A DNA stretch of 64,000 nt from Sulfitobacter donghicola DSW-25 = KCTC 12864 = JCM 14565 (GCF_000622405.1 NZ_JASF01000003.1:1-64000), one strand, 5' to 3'; positions 1-9,323 are shown, counted from the stretch's first letter. The notes: generated from the sequence alone by a model not told the origin. Made by a program: numbers and translations.

Positions 1-476
1 AGCTGCCCGATAACGCCGCCCGAACTGACCATCAAAACACGTTTCGCATCTGTGTCTGTGGCAAAGGCACGCGCCGCTTCGACGCGGGCAACAAATGCGC
101 CCCACGTTTCATAAGGCTCGGCAATCTCGTCACGCTGCCATTCAAACACCGTTTCCCGTAGGGTGCGGAAATGCATCTTGCGATCTCCCTGCACCAGATC
201 GGGGACGGCACCGCCATAGCGCGCGCTCAGCAGACTGCCGAAATCATATTCGTTTAGGCCCGCATGCTCTTCGCGATCCGGCGCAAAGCCCATCTCGGCC
301 ACCGTATCAATCTGGCGGTTTAACGTGCCGCTAACCACGCGATCAGGGGTCCAACCCATATCGCGCAGCCATTGCCCCGCCGCGCGCGCCTGTTGACGGC
401 CCAGATCAGACAAAACGTCGTAGTTCTCGGCGCCAAAAGACGCTTGCCCATGGCGGATGACAAGCAGCTCAGCCAT
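1..476 (-). CDS. Histidine phosphatase family protein, 3' end cut by window edge
   Basis: This reading frame runs off the left edge, so only the first 158 codons are visible. It starts with ATG at 476 and opens with MAELLVIRHGQASFGAENYD, which carries the RHG motif with the phospho-accepting histidine of the phosphoglycerate mutase-like superfamily. A second typical block, VLMVSSGGVIGQ, sits close to the cut. In the family this segment usually has a catalytic histidine (VxHGG); here the equivalent residue appears to be serine, so the protein may be a divergent member. Its 5' end lies 20 nt beyond the stop of the flavin oxidoreductase gene, so it is probably the last visible gene of the acyl-CoA operon that begins at 6805. 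The substrate cannot be predicted. Confidence 0.8.
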   Translation of the reverse strand, partial: MAELLVIRHGQASFGAENYDVLSDLGRQQARAAGQWLRDMGWTPDRVVSGTLNRQIDTVAEMGFAPDREEHAGLNEYDFGSLLSARYGGAVPDLVQGDRKMHFRTLRETVFEWQRDEIAEPYETWGAFVARVEAARAFATDTDAKRVLMVSSGGVIGQ

Positions 477-496
477 TTAGGTATCCACTTTCAGTA

Positions 497-1489
497 TCAC
501 GAAAACTCCGCCGCCAGCTTTTTGCCCGCGATGAGATATTCTGCCGCCATACGATCAACAATTGCGCCAGCTGGACCAACAGATTTGATCGCGCCGATCC
601 CTTGGCCAGAGCCCCAAATCGTTTTCCAAGCTTTGGGTTTTTCGCGGTCCCCGCCAAAGTTCATCGAGGACGCATCAGCCGTGGGCAAATTGTCAGGGTC
701 CATTCCCGCCGCCTCGACCGAGCCTTTCAGGTAATTGCCCCAAACACCCGTGAACAGGGACGAATAGACAATGTCTTCGGCGCCACTCTCAACGATCATA
801 TCCTTATAGGCCTGATCCGCGTTCGCCTCATCCGTGGCAATGAACGGCGATCCTGTATAGCCTAGGTCGGCCCCCATCGCGCGCGCGCCCAGCAGGCTTT
901 CCCCCGTCGCGATTGAGCCAGACAAGGCCAGCGGCCCGTCAAACCACTCGCGAATTTCACGCACCAAGGCAAAGGGCGATTGTTGGCCCGCATGGCCCCC
1001 TGCCCCAGCAGCAACCGCCACCAGCCCGTCTGCGCCTTTTTCAATCGCCTTCTTGGCAAAGCGGTTGTTGATAATGTCATGCATCACAATACCGCCACAG
1101 CTATGCGCCGCCTCGTTCACCTCGACCCGCGCGCCCAGCGAGGTGATCCAAACAGGCACTTCGTGTTTGACGCAAATCTCTAGGTCGCGGTCCAGCCGTG
1201 TGTTCGAGCGGTGGACAATCTGGTTCACCGCATAGGGTGCTGCGGGGTTGTCTGGGTTCGCCTGATTGTGGCGATCCAGCTCTTCCTTGATCTCGGTCAG
1301 CCATGTATCCAGCAGCGGATGCTCTCCCTCCCCTTCCCGTGCATTCAGCGCAGGGAACGAACCGATGATGCCAGCCTTACACTGCGCGATCACCAGCTTT
1401 GGAACCGAGATGATGAACAACGGCGAGGCGATCAACGGAATGCGCAGCCCTTGCAGTGCTTTGGGCAAGTGAGAGTCGTTGCGGGGCAT
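497..1489 (-). CDS. NAD(P)H-dependent flavin oxidoreductase, nitronate monooxygenase family
   Basis: A 330-residue TIM-barrel flavoprotein of the 2-nitropropane dioxygenase / nitronate monooxygenase family. The N-terminus (LRIPLIASPLFIISVPKLV) is the typical first strand with the substrate-side loop. The middle has the glycine-rich FMN phosphate loop AVAAGAGGHAG, followed by LSGSIATGESLLGARAMGAD. I chose ATG 1489 because TAGGAG lies 8 nt upstream; the frame stays open to 1558. It is the fifth gene downstream of two acyl-CoA dehydrogenases, which suggests an acyl-CoA-related redox step rather than nitroalkane detoxification. That role is inference. Confidence 0.88.
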   Translation of the reverse strand: MPRNDSHLPKALQGLRIPLIASPLFIISVPKLVIAQCKAGIIGSFPALNAREGEGEHPLLDTWLTEIKEELDRHNQANPDNPAAPYAVNQIVHRSNTRLDRDLEICVKHEVPVWITSLGARVEVNEAAHSCGGIVMHDIINNRFAKKAIEKGADGLVAVAAGAGGHAGQQSPFALVREIREWFDGPLALSGSIATGESLLGARAMGADLGYTGSPFIATDEANADQAYKDMIVESGAEDIVYSSLFTGVWGNYLKGSVEAAGMDPDNLPTADASSMNFGGDREKPKAWKTIWGSGQGIGAIKSVGPAGAIVDRMAAEYLIAGKKLAAEFS

Positions 1490-1561
1490 GCTAGCTCCTA
1501 AATCCATATTAACAGTAAGGGGGCGAGAAAACCCGCCCCTCTTGTTCGCAAAACGCAAGGT

Positions 1562-2758
1562 TTACAGAACCTCAAACAGGCCCGCTGCGCCCATGCCGCC
1601 GCCCACACACATGGTGCAGACAACATATTTCGCACCGCGGCGTTTGCCCTCGATCAGCGCGTGGCCAACCATACGCGCGCCGGACATGCCGTAAGGGTGC
1701 CCGATCGAGATCGCGCCGCCGTTCACATTCAACAGCTCATCTGGAATGCCCAGCACATCGCGCGACTGGATGACCTGCACCGCGAAGGCTTCGTTCAGCT
1801 CCCATAGACCGATGTCATCGATGGTCAGGCCGTGGGCCTTTAGCAGAGGTGGTACGGCATAGATCGGGCCGATGCCCATCTCGTCGGGCTCACAGCCTGC
1901 GGCCATCACACCCATGTAGCGGCCCAGCGGCGCAAGGCCCATCTGCTCGGCCTTTTTCGCTTCCATGACGACAGTTGCGGATGCACCATCCGACAGCTGA
2001 GACGCATTGCCCGCCGTGATGAATTTGCCTTCCTTGATGACCATACCGTCCTTGAACACAGGGTTCAGACCCGACAGCATTTCAGCAGAGGTGCCAGGGC
2101 GGTTGCCTTCGTCTTTGCTCAGGGTCACCTCATGTTCGGTGATCTCTTTGGTTTCTTTGTTTTGCACCATCATCGTGGTGGTCATTGGCACGATTTCGTC
2201 GTCGAACTTGCCTGCTTCCTGACCCTGATGTGTGTTCTCTTGGCTGCGCGCGGCGTATTCGTCCTGACGCTCACGCGAAACGTTATAGCGTGCGGCCACT
2301 GTCTCCGCTGTTTCCAGCATCGACATGTAGATCTCTGGTTTGTTTTCTTTTAGCCAGCCATCTGCCTTTACGCGCATGTCTTGTGTCTGCACCATTGAGA
2401 TGCTCTCAACACCGCCGCCAATCACCACATCCATACCGTCGGTGATGACCTGTTTTGCCGCCGTGGCGATTGCCATCATGCCGGATGCACATTGGCGGTC
2501 CAGCGACATGCCCGCAACCGTCACGGGCAGACCTGCGCGCACAGCCGCTTGGCGTGCGATGTTGCCGCCTGAGTGGCCCTGCTGCAGCGCCGCCCCCATA
2601 ATGCAATCCTGAATTTCAGACACATCAACACCTGCACGTTTCACCGCATGTTCAATGGCATGTGCTGCCAACGCCTGCGGGGTCGTGTTGTTGAACGCAC
2701 CACGATAGGCTTTGCCAATCGGGGTACGGGCCGTGGATACGATTACTGCGTCACGCAT
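1562..2758 (-). CDS. Acetyl-CoA C-acyltransferase (thiolase)
   Basis: A 398-residue thiolase that cleaves a 3-ketoacyl-CoA with CoA, or condenses acetyl-CoA units. All three catalytic blocks are present: nucleophilic Cys90 in LDRQCASGM, His354 in [10 protein letters not shown], and Cys384 in [10 protein letters not shown]. Length is normal. AGGAG lies 9 nt before ATG 2758, inside the short gap after the dehydrogenase stop at 2774. It sits between a short-chain dehydrogenase and a flavoprotein in an operon led by two acyl-CoA dehydrogenases, so it probably catalyses the last step of a beta-oxidation-type pathway. The chain or ring substrate cannot be told from sequence. Confidence 0.93.
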   Translation of the reverse strand: MRDAVIVSTARTPIGKAYRGAFNNTTPQALAAHAIEHAVKRAGVDVSEIQDCIMGAALQQGHSGGNIARQAAVRAGLPVTVAGMSLDRQCASGMMAIATAAKQVITDGMDVVIGGGVESISMVQTQDMRVKADGWLKENKPEIYMSMLETAETVAARYNVSRERQDEYAARSQENTHQGQEAGKFDDEIVPMTTTMMVQNKETKEITEHEVTLSKDEGNRPGTSAEMLSGLNPVFKDGMVIKEGKFITAGNASQLSDGASATVVMEAKKAEQMGLAPLGRYMGVMAAGCEPDEMGIGPIYAVPPLLKAHGLTIDDIGLWELNEAFAVQVIQSRDVLGIPDELLNVNGGAISIGHPYGMSGARMVGHALIEGKRRGAKYVVCTMCVGGGMGAAGLFEVL

Positions 2759-2773
2759 GGGTTTTCTCCTAAA

Positions 2774-3700
2774 TTACCAGTCCAGCTTCAGGCCTTGGGC
2801 CTGCGCTGCATTGAGGGCGTATTTCTTGGTCTGGCCGAACGCGCCGTCCAGTTGCTCTTGGGTCTTGTCGTCACGAATTTGGTCGAATTGGGCGGCTACC
2901 GCTTCGGGCGTGTTTTCATCGCCGATCAGCGTAATGCCTTGGGTCTCATAGACCCGCGTCTCAGCGTAACTGCCCGCACCTGCGCCAAGGATGACCTGGC
3001 TGGGGGCGTCCTCGCTGACCAGATACAGCAGGCCAGGCGTGATGGTTTCCGGTGCCAGCAGCTCTTGAGCCTCTGGCGGCAGCAGATCGGCGGTCATGCG
3101 GGTCGCGGCCGTGGGCGCCAGCGTATTCACGCGGATATTGTCGCGCGCGCCTTCCATATGCAGCACATTCATGAGTCCCAACATCGCAGCCTTAGCCGCG
3201 CCATAGTTGGACTGCCCGAAATTCCCATACAGCCCCGAGGCCGAGGACGTCAGCACAATGCGCCCGTATTTCTGTTCGCGCATAATCGGCCAGCAGGCAT
3301 GGGCCACATTGGCCGTGCCGATCAGATGCACATCTACCACCTTGCGAAAGGCCGACATCTCCATTTTCGAAAAGGTCTTATCCATCAAGATGCCCGCGTT
3401 ATTGACGCAGATATCAATGCGGCCCCAAGCCGCCATCGCTTGGGCAACCATATCCTTCACAGCTGCCTCGTCGGACACATCGGCACCGTGGGCAATGGCT
3501 TCGCCGCCCATGGCTTTGATTTCTTCCACGACGCTCAGCGCTGCCTCAGATGAAGTGCCCGTGCCGTCGCGCGACACGCCCAGATCGTTGATCACAACCT
3601 TGGCACCCCGTGCCGCCAGCCCCAGCGCGTGGGACCGGCCAAGGCCAACCCCTGCGCCGGTCACAATCGCAACGCGGCCTTTGAAATCAATCGCGCCCAT
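2774..3700 (-). CDS. SDR family oxidoreductase, similar to 3-hydroxyacyl-CoA dehydrogenase domain of multifunctional enzyme 2
   Basis: A 308-residue classical short-chain dehydrogenase. It has the cofactor motif TGAGVGLGRSHALGLA near residues 15-30, NNAG near residue 100, a catalytic Ser in SSASG, and YGAAK with the Tyr and Lys. The insert VVINDLGVSRDGTGTS after the second strand and the total length are typical of the dehydrogenase domain of peroxisomal multifunctional enzyme type 2, which oxidises (3R)-hydroxyacyl-CoA. The C-terminal 60 residues extend past the SDR core. Its start overlaps the upstream stop by 1 nt (TGATG), indicating translational coupling. It probably supplies the hydroxyacyl-CoA oxidation step between the dehydrogenases and the thiolase. 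Confidence 0.88.
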   Translation of the reverse strand: MGAIDFKGRVAIVTGAGVGLGRSHALGLAARGAKVVINDLGVSRDGTGTSSEAALSVVEEIKAMGGEAIAHGADVSDEAAVKDMVAQAMAAWGRIDICVNNAGILMDKTFSKMEMSAFRKVVDVHLIGTANVAHACWPIMREQKYGRIVLTSSASGLYGNFGQSNYGAAKAAMLGLMNVLHMEGARDNIRVNTLAPTAATRMTADLLPPEAQELLAPETITPGLLYLVSEDAPSQVILGAGAGSYAETRVYETQGITLIGDENTPEAVAAQFDQIRDDKTQEQLDGAFGQTKKYALNAAQAQGLKLDW

Positions 3701-4521
3701 CAGTGAAGCGCCTGTTCAAAAATATTGGGTCCAGACATGACATTGATGCCACCAGACACAGGGATCACCGCGCCCGTCACATAGGCACCGCCCCGACCAC
3801 ACAGGAACAACATGCAGCCGCCGATGTCTTCGTCACGGCCAACGCGCCCGATTGGCACGTCATCCCCCACGCGCGACCGCATGTCTTCGTCGTGGGTCGC
3901 AAAGGCTGTCATGCGGCTGACAAACGGGCCAGGCGCCAAAGCGTTTACGGTAACAGCATTGCCCGCCAGCTCTTTGCCCAGAATTTTGGTCATATGGTGC
4001 ACGGCCGCCTTGGACATCGAATAGGAATAGGCCCCATCGCCCATCTCACGTTGCCCCATAACAGACCCCACATTGATCACCCGCGCCGGATCATCAACAG
4101 AAGCGCCTGCCGTCAACATCGTCAACAGCTTTTGCGTCAGATCAAACATCCCCGCCACGTTCACATCCATCACCTTGGACCACGCACTATAGGGGAACTG
4201 CCCCAAGGGCGCGCCCCATGTGATGCCTGCGTTGTTCATCAAGATATCCAGCGTATCTGTATGGCCTTTCACGGCAGCGACCAGCGCATCAACACCTTCT
4301 TCCGATCCCACATCACCGGCAAAACCAATGACTTTACCGCTGGCCCCCATTGCGTTTAGCTCTTTCGCGACGGCCTCGCAGGCGTCGCCCTTGCGGCTGG
4401 CAATCAGCACAGTCGCACCAGCACGCATCAGCGATTCCGCTGCCATACGGCCAATGCCCGTGGCGCCGCCCGTGACCAATGCAACCTTACCGTCCAACCC
4501 AAACAACGTTTGAATATCCAT
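3700..4521 (-). CDS. SDR family NAD(P)-dependent oxidoreductase
   Basis: A 273-residue classical short-chain dehydrogenase. The glycine motif TGGATGIGRMAAESL is at residues 17-31, then NNAG, and the catalytic YSYSMSK block supplies Tyr and Lys. The C-terminal half ends with PVSGGINVMSG, the usual end of the substrate loop and last strand. It lies between the second acyl-CoA dehydrogenase gene (2 nt gap) and the other SDR gene (1 nt overlap), so all are likely one transcript. Having two SDRs side by side suggests a substrate with an extra carbonyl or hydroxyl to handle, not only a fatty acid; this is inference. Confidence 0.88.
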   Translation of the reverse strand: MDIQTLFGLDGKVALVTGGATGIGRMAAESLMRAGATVLIASRKGDACEAVAKELNAMGASGKVIGFAGDVGSEEGVDALVAAVKGHTDTLDILMNNAGITWGAPLGQFPYSAWSKVMDVNVAGMFDLTQKLLTMLTAGASVDDPARVINVGSVMGQREMGDGAYSYSMSKAAVHHMTKILGKELAGNAVTVNALAPGPFVSRMTAFATHDEDMRSRVGDDVPIGRVGRDEDIGGCMLFLCGRGGAYVTGAVIPVSGGINVMSGPNIFEQALH

Positions 4522-4523
4522 TT

Positions 4524-5639
4524 TTAAAATCCTCTCGCTACAGCGATTTTTTCTGCGTGATATCCGTAGTCACCCAGCCATTCCGCGCTGACCCGCGCCC
4601 GTTTCATGTAAAAGCCCATGTCGTAAGCATCGGTCATCCCGATGCCGCCATGCATCTGCACGCCTTCCTGCACCGCCAGTGTCGCGGTTGAGGTCGCTTT
4701 GGCCTTGGCCAGTGACACCGCCAGCGCCGCATTTTCAGGATCTTCATCCAGCAACCGGCCCGCATTCAAAATAGCCGAGGCCGTGACCTCGGTCTCGCAC
4801 CACAGATGGGCGGCGCGGTGCTGCAAGGCTTGGAAGCGGCCGATCTCAATGCCGAATTGCTTGCGTTCTTTCAGATAGCCTACGGTCATGTCCAAGGCGC
4901 CCGCAGTCAGGCCTGTCATCTCAGCGGCCAGCGCTGCTTGGCCCGCCTGAAGCGCCGGACGCAGAACGGCCATCGCATCATCCACCTGCCCCAAGACATC
5001 TTCGCCAGTCGCCTCGACAGCGTCAAAATCAATCTTGGCCGCATCGCGTGCGTCGATCATGTTGGATTTTTCGCGCGTGATGCCTGCGCGGTCGGCGGGA
5101 ATGTCGAACAGCGTCAGACCATCGGCGGTTTTGGCCAAAACCAACAACCGGTCCGCCATCGCACCATCCACGACAAACGTCTTCTGCCCTGTCAGGCGGA
5201 ACCCGTTGCCATCAGCGCGCGCTTCCATCGTAGTGGCCTCGGGATCATGTTTGATCCCTTCATCCACAGCCAAAGCATAGGTCACATCACCACTGGCGAT
5301 CTGGGCCAAAGCCGCAGTGGCACGTGCATCGCCCACCTGCCGCAAAGCCGTGGCCGCCATGACAGCCGTGCTTAGAAACGGTGAGACAACCAACGTCTTG
5401 CCCATCTCGCGCGCAATCACATTCGCCGCCGAGAACCCCATATCCGAGCCCCCCGCCCCTTCGGGCACCAGCACACCGGCCCAGCCCATATCCGCCATCT
5501 CTTTCCACAGCTTTGCATCATGGGTTTCGCCCGCATCGCGCAGCTTGCGGAACGCCTCAACAGGGGCAGCGCCATCCAGAAAACCACGGGCCATGTCGGC
5601 CAGCATTGTTTCTTCTTCGGTCAATACAAGTTTGCTCAT
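4524..5639 (-). CDS. Acyl-CoA dehydrogenase family protein, probable non-catalytic partner subunit
   Basis: A 371-residue acyl-CoA dehydrogenase fold protein. N-terminal helices come first (EEETMLADMARGFLDG), then the middle beta domain, and a C-terminal four-helix bundle with MHGGIGMTDAYDMGFYMKRA. The usual C-terminal block with the catalytic glutamate in a (Y)EGT context is replaced by RARVSAEWLGDYGYHAE, so the general base appears to be missing. The adjacent gene keeps an EGGTSEV block. This division of labour is known for alpha2beta2 acyl-CoA dehydrogenases of steroid side-chain degradation (FadE26/27, FadE28/29). The two genes overlap by 4 nt (ATGA), which fits co-translation of a heteromer. 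The heteromer is inference. Confidence 0.85.
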   Translation of the reverse strand: MSKLVLTEEETMLADMARGFLDGAAPVEAFRKLRDAGETHDAKLWKEMADMGWAGVLVPEGAGGSDMGFSAANVIAREMGKTLVVSPFLSTAVMAATALRQVGDARATAALAQIASGDVTYALAVDEGIKHDPEATTMEARADGNGFRLTGQKTFVVDGAMADRLLVLAKTADGLTLFDIPADRAGITREKSNMIDARDAAKIDFDAVEATGEDVLGQVDDAMAVLRPALQAGQAALAAEMTGLTAGALDMTVGYLKERKQFGIEIGRFQALQHRAAHLWCETEVTASAILNAGRLLDEDPENAALAVSLAKAKATSTATLAVQEGVQMHGGIGMTDAYDMGFYMKRARVSAEWLGDYGYHAEKIAVARGF

Positions 5640-6805
5640 GCTGGCAGCCCCAATACACGGCGCGATACGATGCTCAGCATCACTTCGCTCGTGCCTCCCT
5701 CAATTGAATTCGCTTTTGTGCGCAGCCAGTCGCCCGCGCGGTTGCCTACATCGCCGTCCCATTCCAGCGCGGCAGAGCCGCCTGCGGACATCATCAGTTC
5801 ATGGCGTTGTTTGTTCAGCTCGGTGCCCATGTATTTCAACATAGCCGAGGCATCCCCCGCGCCCTGCCCTGCTTCGGCTTGGTCTTTGTAACGCTCCAAC
5901 GTCAGCTCAATCGCCAGCGCGTCGATCTCACAGCGGATCGCATCTGCGCGCAACGTGGTATCCAACACCTCCAGCGTATCGGTCAGCACCGCACCCAACG
6001 CACGCCCGCCGCCAGATAGGCCAGCCCCCCCGGCCGAGATCATCTCGCGCTCATGGGTCAGCAGGTATTTCGCCACATCCCAGCCACGGTTTTCCGTGCC
6101 GACAATATTGCCCTTGGCCACTTTCACATCCGTGAAGAATGTCTCACAGAACGGCGAGGCGCCTGAGATCATCTTGATCGGCCGCGTCTCGATGCCCGCG
6201 TCTTCCATGTCTAGCAGCAAGAATGAAATGCCCTTGTGCTTGGGCGCGTCACGATCCGTGCGCACCAGCGCGAAAATCATATCCGCCTTGTCAGCATAAG
6301 AGGTCCAAATCTTTTGACCGTTCACCAGCCAATGGTCGCCCTTATCCTCGCCATGGGTTTGCACATTCGCCAAATCCGATCCCGCACCCGGTTCGGAATA
6401 GCCCTGACACCAGCGCACCTCGCCCCGTGCAATCGGCGGCAGGTAATGGGTCTTTTGTTCTTGCGTGCCGAAATGCAGCAGCGCAGGCCCCAGCATCCAA
6501 ATGCCAAAGCTTTCTAACGGAGAGCGCGCATTGATGCGGCTCATCTCTTCGGTGAAAATCTTTTCCTGATCGCGGTTCATCGCAGCGCCGCCGCAATCCT
6601 TGGGCCATGTCGGAACAGTATACCCTTTTGCTGCGCACCGCTCGAGCCACTGTTTCTGCGCCTCTGATTGGAACACCCAGTTTTTGCCACCCCAGCAGAT
6701 CCCCTCTTCGGAGAGCTGGCCATCGCGCATTTCTTCAGGGCAATTCGCCTCTAACCACGCACGCAATTCGGCGCGGAATTCATCCAATGATTGAGCATCC
6801 GACAT
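5636..6805 (-). CDS. Acyl-CoA dehydrogenase
   Basis: A 389-residue FAD-dependent acyl-CoA dehydrogenase and the first gene of a probable seven-gene minus-strand operon reaching the window edge. Visible family blocks are WCQGYSEPGAGSDLANV (FAD and substrate contact), NGQKIWTSYADKADMI, and the C-terminal SIEGGTSEVMLSIVSRRVLG, which holds the glutamate, FAD-phosphate region and final helix. The Shine-Dalgarno sequence GGAGGAG lies just ahead of ATG 6805. The start is divergent from the quinone oxidoreductase gene, with a 138-bp gap that should hold both promoters. It likely introduces the alpha-beta double bond and passes electrons to an electron-transfer flavoprotein that is not encoded here. 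Confidence 0.92.
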   Translation of the reverse strand: MSDAQSLDEFRAELRAWLEANCPEEMRDGQLSEEGICWGGKNWVFQSEAQKQWLERCAAKGYTVPTWPKDCGGAAMNRDQEKIFTEEMSRINARSPLESFGIWMLGPALLHFGTQEQKTHYLPPIARGEVRWCQGYSEPGAGSDLANVQTHGEDKGDHWLVNGQKIWTSYADKADMIFALVRTDRDAPKHKGISFLLLDMEDAGIETRPIKMISGASPFCETFFTDVKVAKGNIVGTENRGWDVAKYLLTHEREMISAGGAGLSGGGRALGAVLTDTLEVLDTTLRADAIRCEIDALAIELTLERYKDQAEAGQGAGDASAMLKYMGTELNKQRHELMMSAGGSAALEWDGDVGNRAGDWLRTKANSIEGGTSEVMLSIVSRRVLGLPA

Positions 6806-6943
6806 CGGCTCTCCTCCCGTTTTTTCTTTGCGCCCTTTTGCGGGCCATCGTTCCGCCTAGCAGAATTGCACTTCGAAATTCGATTGACAAGTAAGAGTTG
6901 CACTGGCCCTCTGCAGGCAAATAATTCTGGAGGAGACCCCGAA

Positions 6944-7942
6944 ATGAAAGCAATGCTAAGCCTTGAACCAGGCGGCCCCGAGACGCTGAAACTCACCGAG
7001 ATGGAAGCACCTGAACCCAAGAAAAAGCAAGTGCGAATCCGCATTCGTGCCGCAGGGTTAAATTTCCCCGACACCCTGATTATTAAGGATTTGTACCAGA
7101 TGAAGCCCCCGCGCCCCTTTGCGCCGGGCGGTGAGATTGCTGGCGAAATCGAGGCGATTGGCGAAGGGGTGAGCGGCCTTGAAATTGGTGACCGCGTGAT
7201 CGCCATGTCGGGCTTTGGCGGCTTTGCGACTCATATGTGTATCGAGGCTGCACGGGTCATGAAAATCCCAGATGCGATGCCTTATGACGAAGCGTCATGT
7301 TTGGTGCTTACCTACGGAACCTCGCACCACGCGCTGAAAAACCGCGCCGAAATCCAAGCTGGCGAATCGCTGTTGATCCTTGGCGCGGCGGGTGGCGTTG
7401 GTGCCGCCGCGATCGAGCTGGGCAAAGCTGCAGGCGCGCGGGTGATCGCTGCCGTATCGTCGGAAGAAAAGGCGCAGTTCTGTCGTGAGCTGGGCGCGGA
7501 TGAAACCATCATCTATACCCGCGACATGGATGACCGCGACGCCCAAAAGGCCTTTTCAAGCGAGATCAAAAAGCTGGCAGGCGGTGACGGCGTTGATGTT
7601 GTCTATGATGCTGTAGGCGGTGCCTATGCAGAACCCGCCATTCGCGCGCTGGCGTGGAAGGGGCGCTTTTTGGTTGTGGGCTTTCCCGCTGGCATTCCGA
7701 AAATTCCGCTGAACCTGACGCTTCTAAAGGGCTGCCAGATCGTTGGCGTGTTCTGGGGGGCCCACACCCTGCGCGAACCAGCCGCCCACGCCGAAAACAT
7801 GGGGGATCTGTTCCGCATGTACGGCGAAGGCAAAATCAAGCCGCGCATCTCGGCCCGCTATCCGCTGGAAAAAGCAGCAGATGCGCTGAACCTGATGATG
7901 GACCGCAAGGTGCTGGGCAAAGTTGTGTTGGACGTCGATTAA
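6944..7942 (+). CDS. NADPH:quinone oxidoreductase family protein (zinc-free medium-chain dehydrogenase)
   Basis: A 332-residue MDR-superfamily protein. The GroES-like N-terminal half contains AAGLNFPDTLIIKDLYQ and FAPGGEIAGEIEAIGEG. The Rossmann half has LLILGAAGGVGAAAIELGKA as nucleotide-binding motif. The zinc-ligand cysteines of alcohol dehydrogenases are absent, which matches the quinone oxidoreductase / enoyl reductase subgroup. I chose ATG 6944 because GGAGGAG precedes it by about 9 nt; the frame extends to 6791 without another convincing site. It is divergent from the acyl-CoA dehydrogenase operon and may act in the same pathway, for example as an enoyl-CoA reductase or on a quinone. 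The substrate is unknown. Confidence 0.9.
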   Translation: MKAMLSLEPGGPETLKLTEMEAPEPKKKQVRIRIRAAGLNFPDTLIIKDLYQMKPPRPFAPGGEIAGEIEAIGEGVSGLEIGDRVIAMSGFGGFATHMCIEAARVMKIPDAMPYDEASCLVLTYGTSHHALKNRAEIQAGESLLILGAAGGVGAAAIELGKAAGARVIAAVSSEEKAQFCRELGADETIIYTRDMDDRDAQKAFSSEIKKLAGGDGVDVVYDAVGGAYAEPAIRALAWKGRFLVVGFPAGIPKIPLNLTLLKGCQIVGVFWGAHTLREPAAHAENMGDLFRMYGEGKIKPRISARYPLEKAADALNLMMDRKVLGKVVLDVD

Positions 7943-7984
7943 ACCCCGATGACCATCATCCCCCAAAATACAGCGTGGCGCGCC

Positions 7985-8638
7985 CTACAGATGCGCCACG
8001 TCATTAAAACCGCGCAGGATCATCTGATCGCCATGGATCACAAGGCGGCTGATCGATCCGTTGTCCGCGCCCATAAAGGCAAAGGGTGGCGATTGGGTCG
8101 CCTGCGCCAATGCGGCGCCCACAACGCCGCCGTGCACAACCACCGCGACCAACTGGTTCGGATGCGCCGCCGCGATCCGCTGCAACCCACGCAAAACGCG
8201 GGCGTGCAATTGGGCGGTGGTTTCCGCCCCCGGAATCTCGCCCCATTCTTGCCTATCCCGTGCGCGGATAAAGGCGGGATCGTTTTCCGCCGCGCGAAAC
8301 CGGTATTCGCCGCCATCCCAATCGCCCAAGAACACCTCGCGCAGATCGGCCTCGATACGCGGCGCGATCCCCAACACCTCGGCCAGCGGCGCCGCCGTCT
8401 GATGGGTGCGCTGCATGGTCGTCACGTAAATCGCACCAATCGCCTCGCGCTTCAGACGCGCCGCCACCGCGCGGGCCTGCGCCTCGCCTTCGGGGCGCAA
8501 GCTGGGGTCGCCCTGACCATCAACCATGGGAAACATCTCGCCCCGAACGGCCGCCTGTGTTTCACCGTGGCGGATCAGCAGCATGTCACATGCCCCCTCA
8601 GCGGGGGAAAACCTGTGCTGTCGTGCTTCGTTGCTCAT
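7985..8638 (-). CDS. Histidine phosphatase family protein (phosphoglycerate mutase-like)
   Basis: About 217 residues with the full histidine phosphatase signature: LLIRHGETQAAVRGE with the RHG motif, a conserved arginine in TTMQRTHQTAAPLAE, the acid GDWDGGEYRFR, and the second catalytic histidine in AVVVHGGVVGAALAQ. The start at 8638 is preceded by GAGG at suitable spacing; the frame also has an upstream ATG at 8650 and an internal one at 8584 just before the RHG motif. It faces the quinone oxidoreductase gene tail-to-tail (42 nt apart). The family covers sugar phosphatases, cobalamin phosphatase and mutases, and I cannot choose between them. Confidence 0.88.
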   Translation of the reverse strand: MSNEARQHRFSPAEGACDMLLIRHGETQAAVRGEMFPMVDGQGDPSLRPEGEAQARAVAARLKREAIGAIYVTTMQRTHQTAAPLAEVLGIAPRIEADLREVFLGDWDGGEYRFRAAENDPAFIRARDRQEWGEIPGAETTAQLHARVLRGLQRIAAAHPNQLVAVVVHGGVVGAALAQATQSPPFAFMGADNGSISRLVIHGDQMILRGFNDVAHL

Positions 8639-8797
8639 CTCGGACCTCATATACTCTATTCGCCCAAGTAAGGACTAAAACATGACAAACCGCCAGATCA
8701 CTGCCCCAAAATTACAAATCAATGCGCAGCGCGGCCCTGATACAATGGACAAGCGCATGGTTCTTGCGCCCGCCAACCCAACATGAGGAGAGAACGT

Positions 8798-9268
8798 ATG
8801 TCCGCCCTTCAAAATGCGATAACCGAGTCCGAAAAGCTGATCGGAACCGAGGTTGGCGTATCTAATTGGATCACCGTTGATCAAAAGATGATTGATGAAT
8901 TTGCCAAGACCACACAGGACGAACAATGGATTCACGTTGATCCGGAACGCGCCGCAGCTGAAACGCCCTTTGGCGGGAGCATCGCACACGGGTTCCTGAC
9001 GCTGTCTCTGGCCAGCCGCTTTGCCTATGATTGTTTTGACATGCTGCCAGGTCAGGTGATGGGCATCAACTATGGCATGAATAAATTGCGGTTCTTGAAA
9101 CCTGTTGTGGCTGGCAGCCGTCTTCGCGGGCGCTTTACCTTGCAAAAGGTCACCTCCAAAGGCCCCAAAAACCTGCTGCGTGAAAACCTGCTCACGGTTG
9201 AGATTGAAGGCGAAGAAACCCCTGCCCTGATTGCCGAATGGCTGGGCCTTGCCGCCTTTGAAGACTAG
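8798..9268 (+). CDS. MaoC family dehydratase (R-specific enoyl-CoA hydratase-like)
   Basis: A 156-residue hot-dog-fold protein. The hydratase motif is recognisable as DEFAKTTQDEQWIHVDPERA, with the catalytic Asp/His region, followed by GGSIAHGFLTLSL and the later GINYGMNKLRFLKPVVAGS. Size and motif order fit single-domain MaoC hydratases that hydrate (trans)-2-enoyl-CoA to (R)-3-hydroxyacyl-CoA. ATG 8798 follows GAGGAGAGAACGT, a strong ribosome site; an in-frame ATG at 8783 lies inside that region and is less likely. It appears to be a single-gene unit divergent from the phosphatase gene. Confidence 0.9.
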   Translation: MSALQNAITESEKLIGTEVGVSNWITVDQKMIDEFAKTTQDEQWIHVDPERAAAETPFGGSIAHGFLTLSLASRFAYDCFDMLPGQVMGINYGMNKLRFLKPVVAGSRLRGRFTLQKVTSKGPKNLLRENLLTVEIEGEETPALIAEWLGLAAFED

Positions 9269-9323
9269 CCCCCGCCCCGAACACGCGCGCGATAAAAACC
9301 AGCAACAAACCCACCCTGACTGC

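Noticed and set aside
372-865. Plus-strand open frames opposite the left-edge phosphatase and the flavin oxidoreductase
   Set aside because: They overlap well-supported minus-strand genes completely and show no domain or ribosome site.
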